DNA of 64,000 nucleotides. Source: Nocardioides sambongensis. Lineage in GTDB: Bacteria > Actinomycetota > Actinomycetes > Propionibacteriales > Nocardioidaceae. The DNA lies in contig NZ_CP041091.1 of the NCBI RefSeq assembly GCF_006494815.1, positions 3,920,501 to 3,984,500 of the forward strand. Reading direction: 5' to 3'. Position 1 is the stretch's first letter. The number at the start of each line of letters is the position of its first letter. The notes below the pieces were generated by a model that saw only the letters and a list, made by a program, of their open reading frames with translations, had not been told where the DNA came from and ran no database searches. The translations under genes and the position numbers were made by a program. Below are positions 35,643 to 43,964 of the stretch, piece by piece.

Positions 35643-37321
35643 ACACCCCACCGGTGCAGCCGCCGGAATCGGACAAGCCGGACAAGTCGGTCAGGTCGAC
35701 GAGGTCGAAGAAGGGCTCCGAGCGCCGCGCCGGCGAGCTGAACGCGCGCGAGCTGGCCCGCTGGACCTGGCGCCAGCTCACCTCCATGCGCACCGCGCTG
35801 GTGCTGCTGCTCCTGCTGGCGCTCGCCGCGATCCCCGGATCGGTGATCCCCCAGTCCGGCGTGGACGCCCTCGGCGTGACCCGCTGGAAGGAGGAGCACC
35901 CGAAGCTCACCCCGATCTACGAGAAGCTCGACCTGTTCTCGGTCTACGACTCGGCCTGGTTCTCCGCGATCTACCTGCTGCTCGTGGTCTCGCTGGTCGG
36001 TTGCATCGTGCCGCGTCTCTTCGTCTACTTCCGGGCGATGCGGGCCCAGCCGCCGGCCGCCCCGAAGAACCTCTCCCGGCTGCCCGAGCACACCACCTAC
36101 CGCACCGACGCCTCGGTCGAGGACGTGCTGGCGAACGCACGCTCGGTGCTCGGTCGACGCCACCGGCTGCGTCGTACCGAGGACGGGGTGGACTTCGTCG
36201 CCGCCGAGCGCGGCTACCTGCGCGAGGCCGGCAACCTGCTCTTCCACCTCTCGATCCTGGTCGTGCTCGCCGGCTTCGCCATCGGCGGGCTCTTCGGCTA
36301 CCAGGGCGGCGTGATCATCGTGCAGGGGTCGACCTTCACCAACAACCTCACCCAGTACGACGACTTCAACCCCGGCGGCCTGTTCAGCACCGACCAGCTC
36401 GACGACTTCTGCTTCAGCGTCGACCAGTACGAGGACACCTGGCTGACCGAGGGGCCGCGGGCCGGCATGGCGATCAAGTTCAGCGCCGACCTGACCTACG
36501 AGGACGTGTGCGGCTCCGGTGAGGAGAAGGGCTACGACCTCCGGGTCAACCACCCGCTCGGCATCGGCAGCACCGACATCTTCCTGATCGGTCACGGTTA
36601 CGCGCCGATCATCACGATCACCGACGGCAACGGCGACGTCGCCTACACCGGTCCGACGGTCTTCCTGCCCGAGGACTCGAGCTTCCTCTCCTACGGTGTG
36701 GTCAAGGCGCCCGCGGCCAAGCCCGGGCAGATCGGCCTGGAGGGCGTCTTCTACCCGAGCTTCGACATGGTCGACGGCGACCCGGTGACCGTCTTCGGCG
36801 ACGACCTCAACCCGACCCTGTCGATGCTCGCCTACACCGGCGACCTGGGCCTGGACGACGGCTCGTCGCAGTCGGTCTACGTGCTGGACAAGGACAACGC
36901 GGACCTGGTGGAGAAGGACGGCAAGCCGTTCCGTGTCGACCTCCAGCCCGGGGACAGCGTCGAGCTCCCCGACGGCCTGGGCACCGTGGAGTTCGAGAGC
37001 GTCGAGCCGTGGGTCCGAGTGCAGATCAGTCAGACCCCCGGCAAGGAGGTCGCTCTCGGCGGCGTCGTGCTGGCCCTGATCGGTCTGTGTGCGTCGCTGT
37101 TCATCCGGCCGCGCCGGGTGTGGGTGCGGGCGCGTCCGGCCGGCGCCGCCGAGACCTCCGGCGCGACGCCGGGTGACACCGACCCCGAGGACGGGGTCAC
37201 AATGGGGGGCACGGTGGTCGAGGTCGCCGTACTGGACCGGTCCGGGAATGCCGATGCGGACGAGGTCCTCTCCGATCTCGTCAAGAAGTTGCAGAAGGGT
37301 GCAGGGGTGAGCGAGCTGTGA
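35639..37321 (+). CDS. resB: Cytochrome c biogenesis protein ResB
   Basis: About 560 residues; partner of CcsB in the system II heme-export and ligation complex. Four transmembrane segments: ALVLLLLLALAAIPGSVIP, IYLLLVVSLVGCIVPRLFV, LLFHLSILVVLAGFAIGGL and VALGGVVLALIGLCASLFI near the C-terminus, with a large outer domain between the third and fourth. The block AERGYLREAGNLLFHLSIL is typical. ATG 35639 is set by overlap with the short coupling ORF. The 3' end overlaps ccsB. Confidence 0.94.
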   Translation: MNTPPVQPPESDKPDKSVRSTRSKKGSERRAGELNARELARWTWRQLTSMRTALVLLLLLALAAIPGSVIPQSGVDALGVTRWKEEHPKLTPIYEKLDLFSVYDSAWFSAIYLLLVVSLVGCIVPRLFVYFRAMRAQPPAAPKNLSRLPEHTTYRTDASVEDVLANARSVLGRRHRLRRTEDGVDFVAAERGYLREAGNLLFHLSILVVLAGFAIGGLFGYQGGVIIVQGSTFTNNLTQYDDFNPGGLFSTDQLDDFCFSVDQYEDTWLTEGPRAGMAIKFSADLTYEDVCGSGEEKGYDLRVNHPLGIGSTDIFLIGHGYAPIITITDGNGDVAYTGPTVFLPEDSSFLSYGVVKAPAAKPGQIGLEGVFYPSFDMVDGDPVTVFGDDLNPTLSMLAYTGDLGLDDGSSQSVYVLDKDNADLVEKDGKPFRVDLQPGDSVELPDGLGTVEFESVEPWVRVQISQTPGKEVALGGVVLALIGLCASLFIRPRRVWVRARPAGAAETSGATPGDTDPEDGVTMGGTVVEVAVLDRSGNADADEVLSDLVKKLQKGAGVSEL

Positions 37322-38409
37322 GCAACGCCGCGTGGGAGACACTGAGCAATCAGGCGATCGGTGCTGCCGGCATCGTCTACTTCATCGCGCTGGTGGTGCA
37401 CCTGGCCGAGTGGGCCGCGGTGCGCCAGCCCGCGGCGAAGAAGGCCGCCGCCGGTACGACGAGCAGCGGCTCCGCGGGGGCCGCCGGGACGGCCGAGGGG
37501 GACACCCTGGTGGCGTCCGCGCCGACCGCCGTCGACGGGACCGACGGGGTGGACGCGCCCGACAGCGAGCGGATCGCCTTCCTCGGACGCCTCGGCGTGC
37601 TGCTGACCGCGATCGGCTGCGCGATCCACTTCGTCGCCCTGGTCGGGCGCGGGATGGCCGCGGACCCCAACCGGGTGCCCTGGGGCAACATGTACGAGTT
37701 CACCATCTCCGGCACGTTCGTGGTGACCCTGCTCTACCTGGTGCTCTACCGGAAGTTCCGGCTCGGCTGGATGGCGCCGCTGGTGCTGACCTTCACCGTC
37801 TCGGTGCTGATGATCGCGGTGATCTGGCTGCACGAGCCGGTCGCCCCGCTCGCGGAGTCGCTCAACTCCTACTGGCTGGTGATCCACGTGGTCTCGGCGG
37901 TGATCGCCACCGGCGCGTTCACCCTCGGCGGCATCGCCTCGATCATGTACCTGGTCCGGATGCGGGCCGAGCGGAAGGCAGCGGGACAGCCGCTGACCGG
38001 CTGGATGGGACGCGTCCCGTCGCTGCCGGCGCTGGACCGGATCGCCTACCGGGTGCACGCGTTCGCATTCCCGGTGTGGACCTTCGCGGTGCTGATCACC
38101 GGGCCGATCTGGGCGCACGAGGCGTGGTCGCGCTACTGGAACTGGGACCCCAAGGAGGTCTGGGCGTTCATCACCTGGGTGGTCTACGCCGGCTACCTGC
38201 ACGCCCGCGCGACCGCCGGCTGGAAGGGCCGCAACGCCGCCATCCTGGCGCTGGTCGGGATGGCCACCCTGTGGTTCAACTTCATCGGCATCAACTACTT
38301 CTCGACCTCCAGCCAGCACTCCTACGCCGGTGAGCGGCCCGCGGTCATCGCCGAGAGGTCACTCCCGGACACGCGAGAGGTCGGTCCGGCCGCCGCGAGT
38401 GTCCCCTGA
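37318..38409 (+). CDS. ccsB: Cytochrome c biogenesis protein CcsB (CcsA family)
   Basis: Heme-handling synthetase subunit, 363 residues and about eight membrane segments. The heme-binding tryptophan-rich motif is in YWNWDPKEVWAFITWVVYAG; conserved His residues lie in IHVVSAVIATG and YRVHAFAFP. GTG 37318 overlaps the resB stop. The last about 20 residues (AERSLPDTREVGPAAASVP) are encoded by DNA that contains two inverted copies of the 22-bp repeat found downstream. Confidence 0.95.
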   Translation: MSNAAWETLSNQAIGAAGIVYFIALVVHLAEWAAVRQPAAKKAAAGTTSSGSAGAAGTAEGDTLVASAPTAVDGTDGVDAPDSERIAFLGRLGVLLTAIGCAIHFVALVGRGMAADPNRVPWGNMYEFTISGTFVVTLLYLVLYRKFRLGWMAPLVLTFTVSVLMIAVIWLHEPVAPLAESLNSYWLVIHVVSAVIATGAFTLGGIASIMYLVRMRAERKAAGQPLTGWMGRVPSLPALDRIAYRVHAFAFPVWTFAVLITGPIWAHEAWSRYWNWDPKEVWAFITWVVYAGYLHARATAGWKGRNAAILALVGMATLWFNFIGINYFSTSSQHSYAGERPAVIAERSLPDTREVGPAAASVP

Positions 38410-38436
38410 GTTCGAGCTCGCTGAGGTCGAGCTCAG
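38406..38436 (+). terminator. Stem-loop at the ccsB stop codon
   Basis: CTGAGTTCGAGCTC and GAGGTCGAGCTCAG pair at 12 of 14 positions around a 3-base loop, starting at the ccsB stop. No T-run follows. It is a likely terminator or mRNA 3'-end structure for the hemL-ccsB transcript. Confidence 0.55.
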
Positions 38437-38452
38437 GCGCGGGTCCTGCGAA

Positions 38453-38628
38453 GACACTCGGTGGGGAATCGGGGACCTCTCGGTGCGGACTCCGCGATCT
38501 TTCGGGGAGACCTCAGAGACCCGTCGGCGGGGATTCCGCGACCTCTCGGTGCGGACTCCCTGACCTCTCGGGGAGACCCCAGGGACCCCTCGGCGGGACT
38601 TTCCTGACCCCTCGGCGGTGGGGGTGGT
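38453..38628 (+). repeat. 22-bp tandem repeat array, about eight units, with two inverted copies upstream
   Basis: From 38474 seven units of exactly 22 bp share GACCYCTCGG at their start (starts 38474, 38496, 38518, 38540, 38562, 38584, 38606); a 21-bp relative precedes them from 38453. A perfect 20-bp copy, GACCTCTCGGTGCGGACTCC, recurs at 38474 and 38540, showing a 66-bp higher-order period. Two inverted copies (GAGAGGTC at 38353 and 38375, also 22 apart) lie in the ccsB 3' end. There are no unique spacers, so this is not CRISPR. It fills most of the 241-bp gap 38410-38650. Confidence 0.9.
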
Positions 38629-38650
38629 GGCCCGGAGAAGGAGGGAAAGG

Positions 38651-38893
38651 TCAGTCGCCGGGCGGGTCGAGCCGCTTGCGGTCCAGGTCGCGGAGGAAAT
38701 CCTCGTCATCGTCCGGGGCCACCGGGCGCGGCGGCGGGGACTTCTTGAGCCGCGGGAGACCCGGCGAGCTGGGTCCGCGCCGCCGAGGCGTCGCCGGACG
38801 GCCGCCCTGCCCGGGCAGCCCGCGCTCCTGCATCAACCGCACCGCGAGGTACACCGCGAGCGCGACCACGAGGACCACGAGCAAGACCTTCAT
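38651..38893 (-). CDS. Small membrane-anchored protein, unknown
   Basis: 80 residues: one N-terminal transmembrane helix (MKVLLVVLVVALAVYLAVRL), then a Pro/Arg/Gly-rich cytoplasmic tail ending DFLRDLDRKRLDPPGD. No family is recognised. A TACTCT box ends 6 bases before ATG 38893, so it is probably leaderless and is the mirror partner of the DUF4229 gene promoter. Confidence 0.65.
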   Translation of the reverse strand: MKVLLVVLVVALAVYLAVRLMQERGLPGQGGRPATPRRRGPSSPGLPRLKKSPPPRPVAPDDDEDFLRDLDRKRLDPPGD

Positions 38894-38958
38894 CCCTCAA
38901 GAGTAGGTCGCTTGTGGATGGGGGCGAAGCGCGGCTCCCGACCTACCCTGGAGGGGTG
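38891..38958. promoter_or_regulatory. Mirror-image divergent leaderless promoters
   Basis: Minus strand: CGACCTACTCTTGAGGGATG (38910 to 38891). Plus strand: CGACCTACCCTGGAGGGGTG (38939-38958). The two 20-mers differ at three positions and each contains the -10-like box and the start codon of its gene. They are 28 bp apart. Confidence 0.7.
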
Positions 38959-39216
38959 AAGGACTTCTGGATCTACACCGCGCTTCGCTTCGGGCTGTTC
39001 CTCGGTGCGTTCGCGATCGTCTTCGGCATCTGGTTCCTCGCCGCCGACTCCGTGCCGGTGGTGTGGGTCATCGTGATCGCGTTCCTGCTCAGCGGGATCG
39101 CGTCCTTCGTGCTGCTCAACGAGCAGCGCAACCGCTTCGCCAGGAAGGTCGAGGTGCGCGCCGGCAAGGTCAACGAGCGCTACGAGGCGGCCCGGGCCAA
39201 GGAAGACTCCGACTGA
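38956..39216 (+). CDS. DUF4229 domain membrane protein
   Basis: About 86 residues with two transmembrane helices (LFLGAFAIVFGIWFLAADSV and VWVIVIAFLLSGIASFVLL), then NEQRNRFARKVEVRAGKVNE, a layout typical of DUF4229. GTG 38956 lies 7 bases after TACCCT; the GGAGG between them is too close to act as an ordinary ribosome site. The function is unknown; it is commonly linked to menaquinone or cytochrome c genes in actinobacteria. Confidence 0.75.
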   Translation: MKDFWIYTALRFGLFLGAFAIVFGIWFLAADSVPVVWVIVIAFLLSGIASFVLLNEQRNRFARKVEVRAGKVNERYEAARAKEDSD

Positions 39217-39240
39217 GCGATCGGTGAGGCGCCGCCGGCG

Positions 39241-40125
39241 TCACCGCCCGACGACGAGTCCGAACCCGGTCAGCGCCGCCCACAGCAGCTCGGCCACCCC
39301 GACGCTCTGCAGCACCGGGATCAGCGCCGGCCCCTCCGCGCCGCGCAGCACCGTGCGCACCGCTCCACGCGCGGGCAGCCAGAAGAACAAACCGAACAGC
39401 GCCCACGGCGTGGTCAGCAGCGCGACGACCACGACCCCGACCACCGCGACCCCGATCAGCGCGACGAAGAAGCGCCGGGTCGCCGCGTCGCCCAGCCGCA
39501 CCGCCAGGGTGCGCTTGCCGGCGACCAGGTCGGTCGGGATGTCGCGCAGGTTGTTGGCGACCAGGATCGCGCAGGCCAGCGCGCCGATCCCGCACCCGGC
39601 GGCCAGGGAGGCCCAACCGGCCGTGCCCCACGCCTCGGTCTGCACGTAGGTGGTGCCGACGACGGCGACCAGGCCGAAGAAGACGAAGACCATCACCTCG
39701 CCCAGCCCGAGGTAGCCGTAGGGCTTGGAGCCCCCGGTGTAGAACCAGGCCGCCAGCACGCACAGCACCCCGACCGCGAGCAGCCACCAGGCGGTGGTCG
39801 CGGCCAGCACCAGCCCGGCGACGCCGGCGACGCCGAACGAGGCGAAGGCGGCGCGCTTCACGGCGGCCGGTGACACCAGCCCGGAGCCGACCAGGCGCAG
39901 CGGACCGACCCGCTCGTCGTCGGTGCCCCGGATGCCGTCGGAGTAGTCGTTGGCGTAGTTCACCCCGACCTGGAGCGCCAGGCTGACCACCAGTGCGAGC
40001 ACCGCTTTGAACCACACCAGGCTGTCGTCGTACGCCGCGATCGCGGTGCCGGCGAGGACCGGCGCGACGGCGGCCGGGAGGGTGCGGAGGCGGGCGCCGG
40101 CGATCCAGTGGGCGGGTGTGGCCAT
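39241..40125 (-). CDS. menA: 1,4-dihydroxy-2-naphthoate polyprenyltransferase
   Basis: Attaches the prenyl tail in menaquinone synthesis, in the membrane. About 294 residues with eight or more hydrophobic segments. The Asp-rich prenyl-diphosphate motif is NYANDYSDGIRGTDD; the second Asp motif is NNLRDIPTDLVAGKRTLAVR. ATG 40125 (MATPAHWIAGARLRTLP) matches the family start; upstream open frame runs antisense through menE and is rejected. Confidence 0.95.
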   Translation of the reverse strand: MATPAHWIAGARLRTLPAAVAPVLAGTAIAAYDDSLVWFKAVLALVVSLALQVGVNYANDYSDGIRGTDDERVGPLRLVGSGLVSPAAVKRAAFASFGVAGVAGLVLAATTAWWLLAVGVLCVLAAWFYTGGSKPYGYLGLGEVMVFVFFGLVAVVGTTYVQTEAWGTAGWASLAAGCGIGALACAILVANNLRDIPTDLVAGKRTLAVRLGDAATRRFFVALIGVAVVGVVVVALLTTPWALFGLFFWLPARGAVRTVLRGAEGPALIPVLQSVGVAELLWAALTGFGLVVGR

Positions 40126-40220
40126 GACCTGGGATTCAAGCAGGCGACCGGGCCGGGGTGCGCGCCAGGGCTCGCCCGGTGATGCCCGGAGCCCCCGGGG
40201 TCGTGGCACCGGGGATCGTC

Positions 40221-40226
40221 TAGCGT
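40221..40226 (+). promoter_or_regulatory. -10-like box for a leaderless menE transcript
   Basis: TAGCGT ends 7 bases before the menE GTG 40234 in the divergent menA-menE space; no ribosome site is present. Confidence 0.5.
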
Positions 40227-40233
40227 CTGTCGC

Positions 40234-41289
40234 GTGGACTACTTCTCGCCCGCCGGGTCGCCGGTCGAGGTCGAGCGCCAGCTGGCGGCGTGGCTGACGG
40301 GTGACGCACCGGCGCGGACCCGCCTGGTGGTGGCCACCTCGGGCTCGACCGGGCGCCCCAAGCAGGTGGTGCTGTCGCGCGACGCCGTGCTCGCCTCGGT
40401 CCGCGCGTCGGCCGCCGCGCTCGGCGCGAGCGGCCCGTGGGTGCTGGCGCTGCCCGCCGGCTACGTCGCGGGCGTCCAGGTGATCGCCCGCTCGCTGGTC
40501 GCCGGCCACCCCCCGACCCGGTACGACGAGAGCGGCTGGCCGGACGGCTCCGGCTGGTTCACCTCGCTGGTGCCCACCCAGCTGGTCCGGATGCTGCGCT
40601 CCGCCGACGACACCGCGGCGCTGGCCCGGGCCCACACGGTGCTGCTCGGCGGCGGCCCGATCGACCCGGGACTGCGTGCCCGGGCCGGCGCCGCGGGGAT
40701 CCGGGTGGTGGCCACCTACGGTGCGGCGGAGACCGCGGGGGGCTGCGTCTACGACGGTCTCCCGCTGGACGGCGTCGGGCTCGCGCTCGACCCGACCGCC
40801 CGGATCCGGATCAGTGGCCCGACCCTCTTCGACGGCTACCGCGACGACCCGGAGCGCACCGCGGAGACCCTGGTCGACGGCTGGTACCTGACCAGCGACG
40901 CGGGCCGGATCGACGAGGACGGCCGGCTGCAGGTGCTCGGCCGGATCGACGACATGGTGGTCAGCGGCGGGGTGAACGTGCCGGCGGCGGCCGTCGCCCG
41001 CCGGCTGCGCGCCCACCCGGCGCTCGGCAGCGACCGGGCCGAGGTCGAGGTGCTCGGGGTGCCCGACGCCGAGTGGGGGATGCGAGCGGTCGCCTTCATC
41101 GCCCCGCACCCGCGGAGCGATGCGCCGCAGCCGGTGCCGCCGCTGGAGGAGCTGCGCGACTGGGTGGCCGCGGCGCACCCGCGGTCGTGGGCGGTGCGGC
41201 AGGTCGTCGTACTGGATGCGCTGCCGTTGCTGGGCAACGGGAAGCCGGACCGGCAGGCCCTGCGCGTGCTGGCCGAGGAGGCCCGGTGA
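40234..41289 (+). CDS. menE: o-succinylbenzoate-CoA ligase
   Basis: Adenylate-forming enzyme of menaquinone synthesis, 351 residues, shorter than general acyl-CoA ligases as is usual for actinobacterial MenE. A3 motif VVATSGSTGRPKQVVLSRDA; A5-like TYGAAETAGGCVYDG; hinge and core GRIDDMVVSGGVNVP; C-terminal Lys context LLGNGKPDRQALR. It is first in menE-menC-menD with GTGA overlaps. Confidence 0.93.
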   Translation: MDYFSPAGSPVEVERQLAAWLTGDAPARTRLVVATSGSTGRPKQVVLSRDAVLASVRASAAALGASGPWVLALPAGYVAGVQVIARSLVAGHPPTRYDESGWPDGSGWFTSLVPTQLVRMLRSADDTAALARAHTVLLGGGPIDPGLRARAGAAGIRVVATYGAAETAGGCVYDGLPLDGVGLALDPTARIRISGPTLFDGYRDDPERTAETLVDGWYLTSDAGRIDEDGRLQVLGRIDDMVVSGGVNVPAAAVARRLRAHPALGSDRAEVEVLGVPDAEWGMRAVAFIAPHPRSDAPQPVPPLEELRDWVAAAHPRSWAVRQVVVLDALPLLGNGKPDRQALRVLAEEAR

Positions 41290-42251
41290 GCGGCGGCCGG
41301 ATGCGGGTGGTCTCGGTGCCGCTGCGCACCCGGTTCCGCGGGATCACGGTGCGCGAGGCCGCGCTGGTCGAGGGGCCCGGGGGATGGGGCGAGTGGAGCC
41401 CTTTCCTGGAGTACCCCGCCGCCGTCGCGGAGCCGTGGCTGCGCTGCGCCGAGGAGGCCGCGGCCGCTGACTGGCCCGCGCCGCTGCGCGAACGGGTGCC
41501 GGTGAACGTGACCGTGCCGGCCGTCGACGGCGAACGGGCCCAGCAGATCGTGGCCGGCAGCAGCTGCGGCACCGCGAAGGTGAAGGTCGCCGAGCCGGGG
41601 CAGCAGCTGGCCGACGACCTGGAGCGGGTGGCCGCCGTCCGCGACGCGCTCGGCCCGCAGGCCCGGATCCGGGTGGACGCCAACGGTGCCTGGGACGTCG
41701 ACTCCGCGGTCGCCGCGATCGCCGCGCTGGACCGCGCGGCCGGGGGACTGGAGTACGTCGAGCAGCCGACCGCCACCGTCGAGGACCTCGCAGCCGTACG
41801 ACGCCGGGTCGGCGTCCCGATCGCCGCGGACGAGTCCATCCGGCGGGCCGAGGACCCCTACCGGGTGCGTGACCTCGAGGCCGCCGACATCGCGGTGCTG
41901 AAGGTGCAGCCGCTCGGCGGCGTGCGTGCGTGCCTGGAGATCGCCGAGCGGATCGGGCTGCCGGTGGTGGTCTCCTCCGCGTTGGAGACCTCCGTCGGGA
42001 TCGCCGCGGGGGTGGCGCTGGCGGCCGCGCTCCCCGATCTCCCGCACGCGTGCGGGCTGGCCACGGTCCGGCTGCTCACCGCGGACGTGGTCGGGGACCC
42101 GTTGCTGCCGGTCGGCGGGAGCCTGCCGGTGGTCCGCCCGCAGCCGGACCCGGCGCTGGTCGACGCGGTCGCCGCGGCGCCGGAGCGGGTGGCGCACTGG
42201 GAGGCCCGGCTGGCCGAGGTGCGCGCGCTGCGCGAGGATCGGTCCTCGTGA
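41286..42251 (+). CDS. menC: o-succinylbenzoate synthase
   Basis: Enolase-superfamily dehydratase, 321 residues. The catalytic Lys motif is GTAKVKVAE; metal ligands are in RIRVDANGAWDV, YVEQPTA and IAADESIR; the second Lys is in VLKVQPLGG. GTG 41286 overlaps the menE stop, and the 3' end overlaps menD (GTGA). Confidence 0.93.
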   Translation: MSGGRMRVVSVPLRTRFRGITVREAALVEGPGGWGEWSPFLEYPAAVAEPWLRCAEEAAAADWPAPLRERVPVNVTVPAVDGERAQQIVAGSSCGTAKVKVAEPGQQLADDLERVAAVRDALGPQARIRVDANGAWDVDSAVAAIAALDRAAGGLEYVEQPTATVEDLAAVRRRVGVPIAADESIRRAEDPYRVRDLEAADIAVLKVQPLGGVRACLEIAERIGLPVVVSSALETSVGIAAGVALAAALPDLPHACGLATVRLLTADVVGDPLLPVGGSLPVVRPQPDPALVDAVAAAPERVAHWEARLAEVRALREDRSS

Positions 42252-43927
42252 CCGGCACCCAGGAGCCCGACGGCCCGCCCGCCAGCACGCCCGCCAGCAC
42301 GCCCGCCGTCCCGATCGCGGCCGCGCTGGCCGCGGCGGTGGTCGACCGGCTGGTGGAGGACCGGGTCACCGAGGTGGTGCTCGCCCCCGGCTCCCGCAAC
42401 GCGCCGCTCGCCTTCGCCCTGCACGCCGCCGACCGAGCGGGCCGGCTGCGGCTGCACACCCGGATCGACGAGCGCAGCGCCGGCTTCCTCGCCCTGGGGC
42501 TGACCCGGGTCGGGGCCCGGGCCGCGGTGGTGACCACGTCGGGCACGGCGGTCGCGAACCTCCACCCTGCCGTGCTCGAGGCGCTGCACGCGGGTCTGCC
42601 GTTGGTCGTGGTCTCCGCGGATCGGCCGGCCCGGCTGCGGGGCACCGGTGCCAACCAGACCACCGACCAGGTCGGCATCTTCGGCGGGCCGGTGCCCACC
42701 CACGACATCGCCTCCGCGGTCGCGCTGGCGGCGGTGGCCGACGTACCCGACGGTCCGCTGCACCTCAACGTGCAGCTCGATGCGCCGCTGGTGCCCGAGG
42801 CGGCGTCGTACCTCGGAGCGGACAGCGGCCCGAACCCCCGACCCGATGGTCCCGAACGGACGGTTCGAGGGGCCCGGAAGGCCGACTCGACAGCCCACCT
42901 GCTGGCCCGGGGGCCGCGGACCGTGGTGGTGGCCGGCGACGACGCGGGTCCGCCGGCCCGGGTGCTGGCCGAGTCCGCGGGGTGGCCGCTGCTGGCCGAG
43001 CCGACGAGCGGGGCCCGCACCGGGACGCACGCGTTGCGCGCCGGTCGGCTGCTGCTCGGCACCGAGCTCGGTGACCGGATCGAACGGGTGGTGGTCTTCG
43101 GCCGCCCGACGCTGTCGCGGCCGGTCACCCGGCTGCTGGAGCGGGTGGACGTGGAGGTGCTGGTCGTGCCGGCCCGTGGGTGGTGGCCGCCGGCGCCCGC
43201 AGGCTCCGTCCCGATCGCCGCGCCGCGCTGGGAGGACGAGACCCCCGACGACCCGGCCTGGCTGGCCGCCTGGCTCGATGCGGACCGGACACTGGGGCGG
43301 CGGATCGACGCCGCGCTCGCCGGCGAGCCGGCGCTCACCCCCTACGACGTCGCCGCCGCCGTCTTCCGGGCACTGCCCGCCTCCGGGCTGCTCGTGGTCG
43401 GCGCCTCCAGCCCGATCCGCGACCTCGACCTGATGGCGCGGCCGGCGCCCGTCGGGGAGCGGCGCCGGGTGATCGCCAACCGGGGCCTCGCCGGCATCGA
43501 CGGCACCGTCAGCTCCGCGATCGGCTCCGCGCTGGGCCGGCCGCACTCGAGCCGCGCGCTGGCCCTGATGGGGGACCTGACCTTCCTGCACGACCAGAAC
43601 GGCCTCGTGCTCGGTCCGGACGAGCCGCGCCCCGACCTGACGATCGTGGTACCCAACGACGACGGGGGTGCGATCTTCTCGATGCTGGAGCAGGGGGCGC
43701 CGGAGCACGCCGGCGCGTTCGAGCGACTCTTCGGCACCCCGCACGGCGTCGACCTGGCCGCCACCTGCGCGGCGGTCCGGGTCCCGCACCTGCGGGTCAC
43801 CTCCCGGCCCGAGCTCGAGCAGGCGCTGGCCATGCCCAACGGCGGCATCGAGGTGATCGAGGCCGTGGTCGGCCGCCAGGACCGTCGCGCGCTCGACGCG
43901 CGACTGCGGGCGCTCGCTTCGGACTGA
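42248..43927 (+). CDS. menD: 2-succinyl-5-enolpyruvyl-6-hydroxy-3-cyclohexene-1-carboxylate synthase (SEPHCHC synthase)
   Basis: Thiamine-diphosphate enzyme that commits chorismate/isochorismate to menaquinone. 559 residues. APGSRNAPLAFAL, the catalytic Glu in HTRIDERSAGFLALGL, TSGTAVANLHPAV and the ThDP/Mg region GDLTFLHDQNGLVLG...VVPNDDGGAIFSMLEQ are clear. A near-duplicated stretch codes ASTPASTPA near the N-terminus. A spacer rich in Pro/Gly (GADSGPNPRPDG) separates domains. menF and menB are not in the window. Confidence 0.95.
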   Translation: MTGTQEPDGPPASTPASTPAVPIAAALAAAVVDRLVEDRVTEVVLAPGSRNAPLAFALHAADRAGRLRLHTRIDERSAGFLALGLTRVGARAAVVTTSGTAVANLHPAVLEALHAGLPLVVVSADRPARLRGTGANQTTDQVGIFGGPVPTHDIASAVALAAVADVPDGPLHLNVQLDAPLVPEAASYLGADSGPNPRPDGPERTVRGARKADSTAHLLARGPRTVVVAGDDAGPPARVLAESAGWPLLAEPTSGARTGTHALRAGRLLLGTELGDRIERVVVFGRPTLSRPVTRLLERVDVEVLVVPARGWWPPAPAGSVPIAAPRWEDETPDDPAWLAAWLDADRTLGRRIDAALAGEPALTPYDVAAAVFRALPASGLLVVGASSPIRDLDLMARPAPVGERRRVIANRGLAGIDGTVSSAIGSALGRPHSSRALALMGDLTFLHDQNGLVLGPDEPRPDLTIVVPNDDGGAIFSMLEQGAPEHAGAFERLFGTPHGVDLAATCAAVRVPHLRVTSRPELEQALAMPNGGIEVIEAVVGRQDRRALDARLRALASD

Positions 43928-43964
43928 CCGGAGCCCCGCACCGGCGACGGGGGAGGATGCTCCC

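Noticed and set aside
38330..38563. Open frame across the 22-bp repeat array giving DLSVRTP repeats
   Set aside because: A translation of the DNA repeat; it lacks its own start signal and starts inside ccsB.
38351..38628. Repeat array read as a CRISPR locus
   Set aside because: Units are directly adjacent (22-bp period) with no unique spacers, and no cas gene is present.
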